Assembly: GCA_026874595.1 (NCBI GenBank)
Contig: JAPPUL010000095.1
Span: forward strand, 1,488,001-1,552,000
Reading direction: 5' to 3'
DNA length: 64,000 nucleotides
Origin: Sipunculus nudus
Taxonomy: Eukaryota > Annelida > Sipuncula > Golfingiida > Sipunculidae
Part shown: positions 1-8,635 of the stretch, piece after piece
Layout: each line of letters begins with the position of its first letter
Position numbering within the stretch: the stretch's first letter is position 1
Notes under the pieces: model-generated
The model's input: the letters and a program-made list of their open reading frames with translations, nothing else
What the model was told of the DNA's origin: nothing
Database searches by the model: none
Made by a program: the position numbers and the translations under genes

Positions 1-690
1 TCCTATTACTGCAATGTCTGAACGTTGTATTGCGTTCATACAATCATTTGGACAGCCGGAAAACTTAAATTTAAGCTTGTAGGGTAACTCTGGCCTGTGT
101 ACGAAGTCTGTATAGTGTTTTAATACCTGGAAATGAGTTTCTAGTGTGTCGTAACAGGCTTGTTCGCACCGGGCAGGTCCTACGCATGAGGCTCCTGTTC
201 TAACGCAACCTCCGGCACCGCCAAGGTCCCAACCTAATTTGTTTATCTCATCAAAGCATTCTTGGAGATTTGATTCTTCTATTCCTTGTAACTGTAGGTT
301 TCCCGTTTGACCGTGCATAGAGATTAATCCAGACCCGTATTTTTCCCAAATGTCACATACTTCTCTTAGCGATTTTGTGCTGTAGTGTAATCCTGGTGCC
401 GGCTGTACTCGCATTGTGTGGAATTCTTTTGCCTCTGGGAATTTGTCTGATATCATCGAATAGCGACTTATTATACCAGAACCATAGCCTACTACTCCTA
501 CCACTCCGCCCTTCCAGTAACCAAGTCGTGTCTTGTATGAGTATTCTAGCTGATCCATAACGCCTCTTACCATCGGCTTTTTTGACTTCTCTGCATAGTC
601 CTTAAACCCCTTTATGAAACTAGGCCAAGGCCCATTCTCAAGCTCATCAATAATTGGCGTTTTATTTAAAAATTGTCCGTTTTCTGCCAT
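1..690 (-). CDS. dsrA: Dissimilatory sulfite reductase alpha subunit (partial)
   Basis: This is the N-terminal 230 codons of DsrA; the rest lies beyond the left edge. DsrA pairs with DsrB in the cytoplasm to reduce sulfite, normally handing a DsrC trisulfide to the membrane. The translated minus strand shows family segments such as FHTMRVQPAPG, GSGLISMHGQTGNLQ and CVGPARCEQACYDTLE. The siroheme-[4Fe-4S] ligands are present as C-x5-C (CVGPARC) and C-x3-C (CPNDC). The start ATG at 688-690 follows an AGGAG box at good spacing. The reading frame is intact to the edge. dsrB would be expected next on the minus strand, outside the window. Reductive versus oxidative type cannot be decided from this fragment. 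Confidence 0.95.
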   Translation of the reverse strand, partial: MAENGQFLNKTPIIDELENGPWPSFIKGFKDYAEKSKKPMVRGVMDQLEYSYKTRLGYWKGGVVGVVGYGSGIISRYSMISDKFPEAKEFHTMRVQPAPGLHYSTKSLREVCDIWEKYGSGLISMHGQTGNLQLQGIEESNLQECFDEINKLGWDLGGAGGCVRTGASCVGPARCEQACYDTLETHFQVLKHYTDFVHRPELPYKLKFKFSGCPNDCMNAIQRSDIAVIG

Positions 691-790
691 AATTACTTAT
701 CTCCTAATAAAAATAATATTTATTCTTTGTACACCATGTCTATACTGCCCTTTGCCCTCTTTTAAGATCTCCACCTTAAACACCTCTCCT

Positions 791-856
791 TAACCCCTCA
801 CTCCCCCTTCTTCTCCCCCTTCTTCTCCCCCTTCTTCCCCCTCTTCCCCCTCTTAA
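791..856. repeat. Polypurine/polypyrimidine tract upstream of dsrA
   Basis: The 691-1326 interval has no gene. It contains a pyrimidine-only stretch on the plus strand built from repeated CCCCCTTCTT-type units, so the dsrA sense strand carries G-runs separated by GAAGAA. It lies about 100-165 bp before the dsrA start, probably in its promoter or 5' leader. Farther upstream come a CTTTTAACTTT repeat (about 930-972) and a 16-bp GTAATAGCTTTTTGTT repeat (1195-1226 plus a partial copy). I see no clear promoter for dsrA. Confidence 0.7.
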
Positions 857-1326
857 TCTCCCATTCCTGCGTCCCCTATACAAAAACAGCTTTAGAGTAT
901 AAAAGTTCCAAAATCTAACATATTTTTTCTTTTAACTTTCTTCTTTTAACTTTCTTTTAACTTTCTTTTAACATCATATATAGAGAGTATTCTAATTGAT
1001 TATTATATTCCCCAATACTGATTGCCTTTGATTGCCTTTGGTACAGGATTTAGTGCAAGATAAGAAAGCTATTACTCCAGATTGCAATATAGTATATCTT
1101 GTTAGCTAGTAGTTCTTTTTTTATTAATTCTTAATAAAAGATTATCAGGTAGCTTTTGGAGTAGTGTTTTTGTTAGAAATGATGCGATTCTATAGTAATA
1201 GCTTTTTGTTGTAATAGCTTTTTGTTGTAATAGCTTTCATTATGTGTCTTTTTGTTTATTTCATTTTGCTATAGCAAAATGGAATAGGTTCAGGGTTTTT
1301 ATTAAATTAAATAGTCAGGACTTGTG

Positions 1327-2343
1327 TTAAGACATGTTAACTACAACCCGTCCTTTTAATTTCCCCTTTTTCATTTTGTCTAAGATATTGTTTATATTCT
1401 CAAGTTTATCCGCCGTGACATGAGAACTTATCTTGTTATTAGAAGTTGCAAAATCAATTGCCTCCTGTAAGTCGCTCCTTGTACCTACTATCGAACCCCT
1501 TATAGTTATCCCATTTAGAATAGTATAAAAGATAGACATAGACATTTTACCAGGAGGGAGGCCGTTCATAGCTATAGTGCCACCTCTTCTAACGCTATTA
1601 AATGCTTGCTCTACAGATGATTCTGATACGGCTGTAACAACAGCTCCGTGAGCACCGCCAATTTCCTTTTTTAAAACTTCGCCTGGGTCTTCTTCTTTAG
1701 CATTTACAACTATAGATGCACCGGATTCTTTTGCAAGGTCAAGTTTGTCTTTAGCAATATCAACTGCTGCGACGTTTCGACCCATAGCCTTTGCATATTG
1801 AATAGCTAAATGTCCAAGTCCGCCAACCCCAAAAACACTAACCCATTCGCCCGGTTTGGTGTCAGTTTGTTTAAGACTCTTATAAACAGTAACGCCGGCA
1901 CAAAGAATAGGAGCGATTTTAAGGAAGTTAACATCTTTTGGTAACTTGCCAACATAGTTTGGATCAGCTATAACATACTCTGCATAGCCGCCGTCTACAA
2001 AGTAACCTGCATTTAGTTGCTTTAGACAAAGCGTTTCACGCCCAGTATAGCAATATTCACAATTACCGCATGCTGTATATAACCATGGTACGCCAATTGC
2101 ATCACCCTCTTTTACGTTTTAACGTCTTTGCCAGCAGCAACGACATATCCCACACCCTCATGTCCTGGGATAAGCGGGAGTTTTGGTTTTATAGGCCAAT
2201 CGCCTTCGGCGGCATGTAGGTCAGTATGGCAAACTCCACTTGCTAGCGTCTTCATTAAAACCTCATTTGACTTTAACTGTCTTACGGGAACCTCTTCTAT
2301 AAGATAGAGGTTTTCCGAATTCTCTGACTACAGCAGCTTTCAT
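1327..2343 (-). pseudogene. Zinc alcohol dehydrogenase, two frameshifts
   Basis: Reading all three minus frames in turn gives one medium-chain, zinc-dependent alcohol dehydrogenase of usual length (about 340 aa). The N-terminus [14 protein letters not shown] is at 2343. The catalytic-zinc region ([16 protein letters not shown], then GHEGVG) is in a second frame. The structural-zinc cysteines, the GVGGLGHLAIQYAKAMG Rossmann motif and the C-terminus are in a third. One extra base sits near 2301-2302 (AA on the plus strand where one A restores frame), and one base is missing in the T-run 2117-2120. Both are single-base events. They could be real decay or sequencing error. The longest intact piece is 1327-1785. 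It would interconvert alcohols and aldehydes with NAD(P)H if functional. Confidence 0.85.
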
Positions 2344-2505
2344 TTTTTTGGTAACATATTTTTTCTCCTTAACTTATTAGTATAAAGGTAAATATATTGA
2401 ATTGTATAATCCATTTAATTAGATATATATTTTATTTTTAATTATATTTTATTAGTTTAATTTTTATTTGGGGTTTTCTATTTTTTTTGTTGCTATATTG
2501 AATTT

Positions 2506-3082
2506 ATGGATAAAAGAAGATGTTCTTGGGTATTGGATGACCCTTTGTATATAAGATATCATGATATGGAGTGGGGGGAGAGCGGTTTTTGATGATTTGA
2601 AGTTATTTGAATATCTTGTTTTGGATTCTTTACAGGCTGGTCTTAGTTGGAAGATAATACTTGATAAACGAGAGGATTTGAGAAAAGCTTTTGACTTTTT
2701 CACTCCGGGCAAGATAGTACAATATGATGAGGCGAAAGTAGAGTTGCTTATGGGTGATAGGGGGATAATACGAAATCGTCTTAAGATAGAAGCTACTATT
2801 ACTAATGCTAAGGTGTTTTTTGAGGTTGTTGGTGAATATGGCTCTTTTAACAAATATATTTGGTCTTTTGTAGGAGGGCGTCCGATTATAAATTCATGGC
2901 GGGATTTAGAGAGTATACCAACGAAAACAAAAGAATCTATCAAGATGAGTAATGACATGAAGAAAAGAGGCTTTAGGTTTGTGGGTCCGACTTGTTGTTA
3001 TGCATTTATGCAGGCTGTGGGGCTGGTTTTTGATCATACAACGGACTGTTTCTTGTATGATGAGCTTCAGGGGAGAATATGA
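2506..3082 (+). pseudogene. tag: DNA-3-methyladenine glycosylase I, one frameshift
   Basis: Tag removes 3-methyladenine from alkylated DNA. The start ATG at 2506 reads MDKRRCSWVLDDPLYIRYHD, the expected Tag N-terminus with its zinc Cys, then hits a stop soon after the G6 run at 2573-2578. Removing one G joins it to the downstream frame (AVFDDLKLFEYL, QAGLSWKIIL, GPTCCYAFMQAVGLVFDH, ending DHTTDC), which supplies the other His and Cys zinc ligands. A downstream ATG at 2561 opens the second frame but would lack the N-terminal zinc ligands. Total length fits Tag (about 190 aa). As with the neighbouring dehydrogenase, the lesion is a homopolymer indel, so sequencing error is a serious alternative. 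Confidence 0.85.
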
Positions 3083-3246
3083 GCCGCTCATTGTATCGGA
3101 TTTACACACTATTGTCATAATGACACTAAAATAACACGCTAAAAAATTCAATATCTTATATAAATATCTACTTGCAAAAAACAATATAAGCCTAAACATA
3201 GTTATAGATGGTCTTTTGATGTTGCATAAGATATTTTACAGATTGG

Positions 3247-3262
3247 TTGGCACGCATCTTGA
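3247..3262 (+). promoter_or_regulatory. Sigma-54-like -24/-12 promoter for hsp20 pair
   Basis: TTGGCACGCATCTTGA matches the RpoN consensus TTGGCACG-N4-TTGC except that the last C of the -12 box is A; spacing of the GG and the TTG is right. Transcription would begin near 3274, leaving a leader of about 60 nt with a strong AAAGGAGG ribosome site before the ATG at 3333. No enhancer-binding-protein gene or obvious upstream enhancer was seen nearby. Confidence 0.55.
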
Positions 3263-3332
3263 TGTTAAAGTATGTATAGAAAGTAAAAACCTAAAAGTTG
3301 AATACAAACAAGGAAAAGGAGGTTTGGAAACA

Positions 3333-3746
3333 ATGTTAAACATGCTAAGAGAAATTGATAGGTTCGAAAGGGAGCTTTTGGAACCATTTTTACATTTTGG
3401 TTTTGGGAGTAGGGGGTCATTTTCAAATACGAAGAGTGATGTTGTAAGCGATGAGACAGGCTATAGCGTTTATAGTGCAATACCTGGCATCGATATTAAA
3501 GATGTAGATATAGTGTACTATGGTGGGATATTACGAATAGAGGGAAATCGCAAGGCGGTAGTTGAAGATGATTCTGGTTGGACTTTAGTTCAGAGTGAGA
3601 TTGAGGGAGGTCGTTTTAAGAGGGAGTTTAGGTTTAGTGAGACGATAGACCAAGAAGGTATAAACGCAAGTTATAGTGAAGGGATTTTAAAGGTTTACTT
3701 GCCAAAGGCAAAGAAAAGCCAGCCAATAAAGATAGAGGCAAACTAA
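3333..3746 (+). CDS. Small heat-shock protein Hsp20 (1)
   Basis: 137-aa alpha-crystallin-type holdase that binds unfolding proteins in the cytoplasm. The alpha-crystallin domain spans about residues 35-130, with the typical P-G-x-D turn near its start (YSAIPGIDIKDVDI), a core ending FKREFRFSETID, and the conserved G-x-L motif (SEGILKVYLPK). I chose ATG 3333 because AAAGGAGG lies just before it and the protein then starts MLNMLREIDRFERELL, as in the family; an in-frame ATG at 3216 would add 39 unrelated residues and overlap the sigma-54-like site. It is followed by a second, different hsp20 about 50 bp on, likely one transcript ending at the terminator 4233-4294. Confidence 0.93.
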   Translation: MLNMLREIDRFERELLEPFLHFGFGSRGSFSNTKSDVVSDETGYSVYSAIPGIDIKDVDIVYYGGILRIEGNRKAVVEDDSGWTLVQSEIEGGRFKREFRFSETIDQEGINASYSEGILKVYLPKAKKSQPIKIEAN

Positions 3747-3798
3747 ACATGAAAATGGATAGAACAAAAATAATAAAACAAAAAAAGGAGTAATAAAA

Positions 3799-4185
3799 AT
3801 GAGTATCCTAAAAACAAGAGAAAAAGATAAAGAAGTAGGAAGAAATAAAGAAGTAGGAAGAGAGAATATACCACTTGATGAATACGTACCAAATACAGAT
3901 GTATTTGAAAGTGATAAATCCTATCTTGTGATATCAGATTTACCTGGGGTATCGAAGGAGGGGCTTGAGATAAAGTTAGATGGAGATATCTTAAGTATCG
4001 AAGGAGAGGTTGATGAAAAGCATAAGGTTCATTATGCAAGGATATATAAGAGGAGATTTCAAGTAAATCCTGAGTCAATAGATAGTGAGGGTGTTAGGGC
4101 AAATATATCTCAAGGGCTTTTGAAAGTTACGTTACCAAAGTCTTTGCAGGCAAAGGCAAAGCAGATAACAATAAATGCAGATTAG
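3799..4185 (+). CDS. Small heat-shock protein Hsp20 (2)
   Basis: 128-aa Hsp20 paralogue, divergent from its neighbour. It has a charged, Lys/Glu-rich N-terminus (residues 1-25), then an alpha-crystallin domain with VISDLPGVSKEGLEIKL, an RRFQVNPESID core and the C-terminal G-L-L motif (SQGLLKVTLPKS). The start is preceded by AAAAAAGGAG. The paired layout suggests co-expression from the upstream sigma-54-like site, and mixed oligomers are common for such pairs, though that is inference here. Confidence 0.93.
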   Translation: MSILKTREKDKEVGRNKEVGRENIPLDEYVPNTDVFESDKSYLVISDLPGVSKEGLEIKLDGDILSIEGEVDEKHKVHYARIYKRRFQVNPESIDSEGVRANISQGLLKVTLPKSLQAKAKQITINAD

Positions 4186-4232
4186 GTTCTTTTTAAAAGA
4201 TAAAAGAGAAAGGGATTAGACTATAGAAAGGA

Positions 4233-4294
4233 GTCGGGTCTTTAAATGTCTTGTTAAATTTAATGATAAGCAAAAGAGGCCCGACTTTTTTTTT
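4233..4294 (+). terminator. Rho-independent terminator after hsp20 pair
   Basis: GTCGGGTCTTT pairs with AAAAGAGGCCCGAC (one G-T wobble at the junction), with a loop of about 35 nt, followed by nine T. It ends the hsp20 transcript before htpG. Confidence 0.85.
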
Positions 4295-4472
4295 ATATAA
4301 GTAAGCTAGCCGTTAATAATCATGCTTTTTATTATTCTATAAAAAGCCTAACAAAAAAGCATAACAAAAAGATCAATAAAGAAAGCACTAAATCAAAGGC
4401 TATGGTATTTATTTAAAAAAGCTATTTAAAAGCAAAATAATATATTGTTATAAGCGGAGGAAAAGTAAAAAA

Positions 4473-6458
4473 ATGGGAGTAAAGAGTCTAAAATTCAAGA
4501 CAGAGGCACAGAAGGTATTAAAGTTAGTAACACATTCGTTATACTCAAATAAGGATATCTTTTTGCGGGAGTTGATATCAAACGCCTCAGATGCGATAGA
4601 GAAGCTTAGATTTGAATCGCTGACAAATAAGGAGTTGCTTGAGGGGAGGGAGGGGGAAGATTTTAGGATAAAGCTTTATGTAGACAAAGAGCAAAAGACG
4701 CTGGTGGTAGAAGATAATGGTATAGGTATGAGTGAGTCGGACATGATATCTAATTTGGGTACGATAGCGCGTTCTGGGACGCAAGCATTTTTGGAATATA
4801 TGCAAAAGCAAAAGGAGGAGGGGCTTAAGGAGAGTCCTGAATTCATAGGGCAATTTGGGGTAGGGTTTTATTCTTCATTTATGGTATCGACTAAGGTTTT
4901 GGTACACAGTAGGAAGGCAGGAGAGGAGGGAGGGTATTTATGGGAATGTTCGGGGGAGGAGAAATTCAGTATTAAGGAGAAGGCAAAAGAAGGTGTTGGG
5001 ACAGTGATAACATTGTATCTTACAGAAGAGGCTAAGGACTATCTTGAGGAATGGAAGATACGCGAGATAGTAAGGAAGTACGCAGATTATATAGAGTTTC
5101 CGATAGTTATGGATGTAGAGCGAGAGGAGGAGGTGGATAAGGGGGATGCTGGTGGGAGTTTAGATGAAAAAGATGATAAGGAAGTGGATGAAAAAGCTAA
5201 GGGAGAGGAGAAGGAGCCTGAGTATAAGAAGGTGGTAAAGGAAGAGACATTAAACAGTCAAAAGGCGATGTGGTTGCGTGGAAAAGATGAGATAAAAGAA
5301 GAGGAGCACGAAGAGTTTTATAAACACCTATCACATGATTTTTCAAAGCCGTTAAAACATATACATTATAGCGCAGAAGGGACAACAGAATTCAAGGCAT
5401 TAATCTATATACCGAGTAAAAGGCCCTTTGATTTGTTTACTAGAGAGCATCCAAAGAGTAATATACATTTATATGTAAAACGAGTATTTATCCTAAGCAA
5501 CTCAGAGTACGTGCTGCCGGAGTACTTAAGATTTGTGTATGGGGTAGTAGATTCAAGCGACTTGCCGTTAAACATATCCCGAGAGCATTTACAAGAGCAT
5601 GCGATATTGAAGGTGATAAAGAAGAGTTTGGTAAATAAGATATTAAACACGCTAATAGAGCTAAAAGAAAAAGATGCGAATGGAGAGTATAAGAGTTTTG
5701 TAGAGGAGTTTGGATCATTGCTTAAGGAGGGGGTGTACGGAGATCATGAGAATCGAGAGAAGCTGTTGTCGTTGTTGATGTACTATTCGACAAAATCTAA
5801 GGAGAGCCAAACGAGTTTAGATGAATATATAGGTCGGATGGGAGAGGGACATAATGAGATATATTACATATCGGGAGAAGATAAGGAGTCGTTGGAAAAG
5901 ATGGCACATCTTGAGGTATTTAGGAAGAAAGATTATGAGGTATTATATTTTCTTGAGCCGATAGATGAGATAATGTTGCAATATGGGCTTGAGTATAAGG
6001 GGAAGAAGTTCAAGTCTATATCTAAGGGGGATATAGATTTGGGTAAGGGGGGTGTGGAAGAGGGAATGGATAAGGATAGTAAGGAGAAGCTTGAGGGGGT
6101 ATTAAAATATATAAAAGAAGAGTTAAAAGAAGAGATAAAGGAAGTAAAGCTGTCCGACAGGTTAGTGGAGAGTGTAGCGTGTTTAGTAAACGATGCAAAT
6201 GACATGAGTGCAAGTCTTGAAAAGATAATGAAGGCATATAATAAAGAGTTACCGAAGTCAAAGCGAATACTTGAATTAAACGGGCGTCATGCGGTAGTTG
6301 AGAAGATGAAGAAGATATATGAGGCGGATGCAAGCGATGCAAGGCTTAAGGATTATACATATTTAATATATGATCAAGCCTTAATATCTGAGGGGAGCAA
6401 GGTATCAGATCCGGCAAGGCTATGTAAGAAGATATCGGAGTTGTTGGTTAATGTTTAA
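4473..6458 (+). CDS. htpG: Molecular chaperone HtpG (Hsp90)
   Basis: 661-aa bacterial Hsp90, an ATP-driven dimeric cytosolic chaperone. The N-terminal GHKL ATPase shows ELISNASDAIEKLR, the DNGIGM box and GQFGVGFYS. The middle domain has FDLFTREHPKSNIHLYVKRVF and NISREHLQE. The dimerisation domain ends near residue 655. It is somewhat longer than E. coli HtpG (624 aa), mainly because of an acidic Lys/Glu-rich linker at about residues 215-255, resembling the charged linker of eukaryotic Hsp90. A GGAGG box precedes the ATG. It follows the small heat-shock genes but is separated by a terminator, so it is likely transcribed on its own. ddl follows after 2 bp, suggesting read-through. Confidence 0.97.
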   Translation: MGVKSLKFKTEAQKVLKLVTHSLYSNKDIFLRELISNASDAIEKLRFESLTNKELLEGREGEDFRIKLYVDKEQKTLVVEDNGIGMSESDMISNLGTIARSGTQAFLEYMQKQKEEGLKESPEFIGQFGVGFYSSFMVSTKVLVHSRKAGEEGGYLWECSGEEKFSIKEKAKEGVGTVITLYLTEEAKDYLEEWKIREIVRKYADYIEFPIVMDVEREEEVDKGDAGGSLDEKDDKEVDEKAKGEEKEPEYKKVVKEETLNSQKAMWLRGKDEIKEEEHEEFYKHLSHDFSKPLKHIHYSAEGTTEFKALIYIPSKRPFDLFTREHPKSNIHLYVKRVFILSNSEYVLPEYLRFVYGVVDSSDLPLNISREHLQEHAILKVIKKSLVNKILNTLIELKEKDANGEYKSFVEEFGSLLKEGVYGDHENREKLLSLLMYYSTKSKESQTSLDEYIGRMGEGHNEIYYISGEDKESLEKMAHLEVFRKKDYEVLYFLEPIDEIMLQYGLEYKGKKFKSISKGDIDLGKGGVEEGMDKDSKEKLEGVLKYIKEELKEEIKEVKLSDRLVESVACLVNDANDMSASLEKIMKAYNKELPKSKRILELNGRHAVVEKMKKIYEADASDARLKDYTYLIYDQALISEGSKVSDPARLCKKISELLVNV

Positions 6459-6460
6459 AG

Positions 6461-7567
6461 TTGAGGGAAAAAGGCGTGAAGAAGAAGCTACGTGTTGGAG
6501 TATTATTTGGCGGCAAATCTGGGGAACATGATGTATCAATAAGCTCAGCCTGTTCCTTGCTTGAATCGATAGACATGAGTAAATACGAGGTAATACCGCT
6601 AGGGATAGATAAGGGAGGGAATGTGTTGGGGCGTTATGGGACGTATGAGATGTTGAAGAGAGGAGGGTATGAGCTATTAGATTTTGATAAAGTATCCTTT
6701 CCCTATGAAAGTTTTGGGATAGGGCTTATAGGGAGTGACATAGCTAAGGATTTGTTAGATGTTATTTTTCCGATGTTGCATGGACCTAATGGAGAAGATG
6801 GGGTAATACAGGGTTTGCTTGAGTTTGCGGGTTTACCGTATGTTGGCAGTGGGGTTTTAGGGTCTGCGATAAGTATGGATAAGGATATAATGAAGAAGGT
6901 AGTTAGCTGTCATGGGATATCTCAATTACCTTACAAGAGACTACGTCGAGGGGAATGGCACTTGGAAACGGGGCGGGAGATAATTCTTTCTGGTATAGAA
7001 AAGGAGTTGAGCTATCCGATATTCGTAAAGCCAGCAAGTATGGGGTCCTCAGTTGGGGTTAGTAAGGTATTGGATAGGGGTGGGCTTAGTGGTGCGGTGG
7101 AATTGGCTTTTAGATATGGAGATAAGGTGATATTGGAGCAAGGGATAAAGGCACGTGAATTTGAGGTTGGTTTACTTGGAGACGATAAAAATATTATAAA
7201 TAGTGTAATAGGGGAGGTGGTACCTTCGTCAGATTTTTATGATTACGAAGCTAAATATAGTGATGAAAAGGCATCTGAATTGATAATACCGGCTGTTATA
7301 AATGATAAAGAGCTAGAAGATGATATAATAAAGCTATCGCGCAAGGTCTTTAGCGTACTTGAATGTTATGGATTATCTAGAGCAGATTTTCTTTTTGAAG
7401 TAGATACAAACAGCTTATATTTTAATGAAATTAATACAATACCAGGTTTTACAAGAAGCAGTATGTATCCAAAGCTTTTTGAATGTAGTGGTATATTGTA
7501 TAATGAACTTATAGACAAACTAATCCAACTTGCAATGGAGAGAGCCAAAGGAGAGATAAGAAGCTAA
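6461..7567 (+). CDS. ddl: D-alanine--D-alanine ligase
   Basis: ATP-grasp enzyme making the D-Ala-D-Ala dipeptide for peptidoglycan. Motifs: VLFGGKSGEHDVSISSA at the start, HGPNGEDG, the VGSGVLGSAISMDK segment, FVKPASMGSSVGVSK and C-terminal FNEINTIPGFT. Length (about 365 aa) is normal. No ATG is available: TTG at 6461 or GTG at 6476 are the candidates; GTG 6476 has a GAGG about 9 nt upstream and gives M-KKKLRVGVLFGG, so it is the better choice. It sits 2 bp after htpG and converges with the unknown gene at 7576. Confidence 0.95.
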   Translation: MREKGVKKKLRVGVLFGGKSGEHDVSISSACSLLESIDMSKYEVIPLGIDKGGNVLGRYGTYEMLKRGGYELLDFDKVSFPYESFGIGLIGSDIAKDLLDVIFPMLHGPNGEDGVIQGLLEFAGLPYVGSGVLGSAISMDKDIMKKVVSCHGISQLPYKRLRRGEWHLETGREIILSGIEKELSYPIFVKPASMGSSVGVSKVLDRGGLSGAVELAFRYGDKVILEQGIKAREFEVGLLGDDKNIINSVIGEVVPSSDFYDYEAKYSDEKASELIIPAVINDKELEDDIIKLSRKVFSVLECYGLSRADFLFEVDTNSLYFNEINTIPGFTRSSMYPKLFECSGILYNELIDKLIQLAMERAKGEIRS

Positions 7568-7575
7568 TTAGCTAA

Positions 7576-8019
7576 TTACAAGATATTGGTGCTTTTGTTA
7601 ATATCTATAATGGAGTTATAAAGGATTTTGAGACCGGACTGAGCATTTCTTGACTTAAGATATTCTTTATAAAACATTTCTTGGAAATCAAAAAGAGCCT
7701 TGCTAAACGGGTAGTTTGAAACTTTAACACCAAATACGTTTTGAGATATAGTAAACTTTTGTAAGTCTTTTTTTATAAGTATTTTAATGGGCTGCTTAAA
7801 TTTAAGTATTTTGTCATCATATCGTACACGGTTAATAAGGACTTCTTTTTTATTATTATCTTTAAAGTCCAAGACGTATAAATTAGAGCCTTCGATTAAC
7901 TTATCGGCAATATCTTTGTAAATGTCGCTTAGATTAGTGTTTTGCTCTTTAAGAGCAGATACTTTAATGCATTCTATTTCAGATATTCTTTTTCTACGTT
8001 TACTTTTGTCATTCCCCAC
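7576..8019 (-). CDS. Uncharacterised protein, 147 aa
   Basis: I do not recognise this family. The protein is soluble, with a basic N-terminus (KSKRRKR), a central part rich in beta-forming segments (NLYVLDF, EVLINRVRYDDKILKFKQPIKILI) and a helical, Asn/Lys-rich C-terminus. The beta-rich middle faintly recalls a PilZ-like barrel, but the defining Arg and D-x-S-x-x-G motifs are missing, so I do not assign it. The start is GTG with AAGGAG 7 nt upstream, which supports a real gene. It lies alone between ddl (convergent, 8 bp apart) and a 600-bp spacer. Confidence 0.6.
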   Translation of the reverse strand: MGNDKSKRRKRISEIECIKVSALKEQNTNLSDIYKDIADKLIEGSNLYVLDFKDNNKKEVLINRVRYDDKILKFKQPIKILIKKDLQKFTISQNVFGVKVSNYPFSKALFDFQEMFYKEYLKSRNAQSGLKILYNSIIDINKSTNIL

Positions 8020-8635
8020 AGTAGCACTCCTTATTAAGGTTTAATAAAACATTGTATTATTTACTTTTATGCCTTAAGGTATTATTAATATTATTCTCTT
8101 ATAATTATATTTTCTTACTAGTTCATTTTCGTTTAGTGTTATATCATTCTTTAACTAGAATATTTGTTTTAACTATCTGTTTATCTTTGTATAAATATCT
8201 TTTTATAAAAGCCAGTTTAGCATAGAGTTAACTGTTAAACTTGCTTAGACATGTATATTTTTAGTGATTATTTATTTGTTATTTTATATGACTATATTCT
8301 AAATTTTCTCTTATATTTTTTAATGATTGTCTTAAGTTTCTCCCAAAATAGCTTACTAGATATAACACCTTATATAGGATATGCAATCGTTTGACTTATA
8401 AAATGTATTTTATATTTTTGTTAGGTTTTAATGTAGCGGGTAATTTGAAGGCAGGTGTTGTTATTTATTTAGGCAAAGGTATTTAGGCTTTTAGATTTTG
8501 TAGCTTAAAGCGACATAAGAAAGTCTTTATCTTAATATTTTCTAATGTCTGTATTCTTGCCTTTATATGCTTTACTTAAAAGCGATATTTATTGCAAAGT
8601 TGCTTTTATGTAGGTACACTAATTTTTATTGTGTT
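8020..8635. other. Gene-free AT-rich spacer
   Basis: About 600 bp between two minus-strand genes. I see only very AT-rich sequence with scattered stop codons in all frames; no tRNA fold, strong hairpin or long repeat. It probably holds the promoter of the 147-aa gene on the minus strand. Confidence 0.6.

Noticed and set aside
3216-3332. Upstream ATG for the first Hsp20
   Set aside because: It would start within the sigma-54-like promoter region, add residues without family similarity and ignore the strong ribosome site before 3333.
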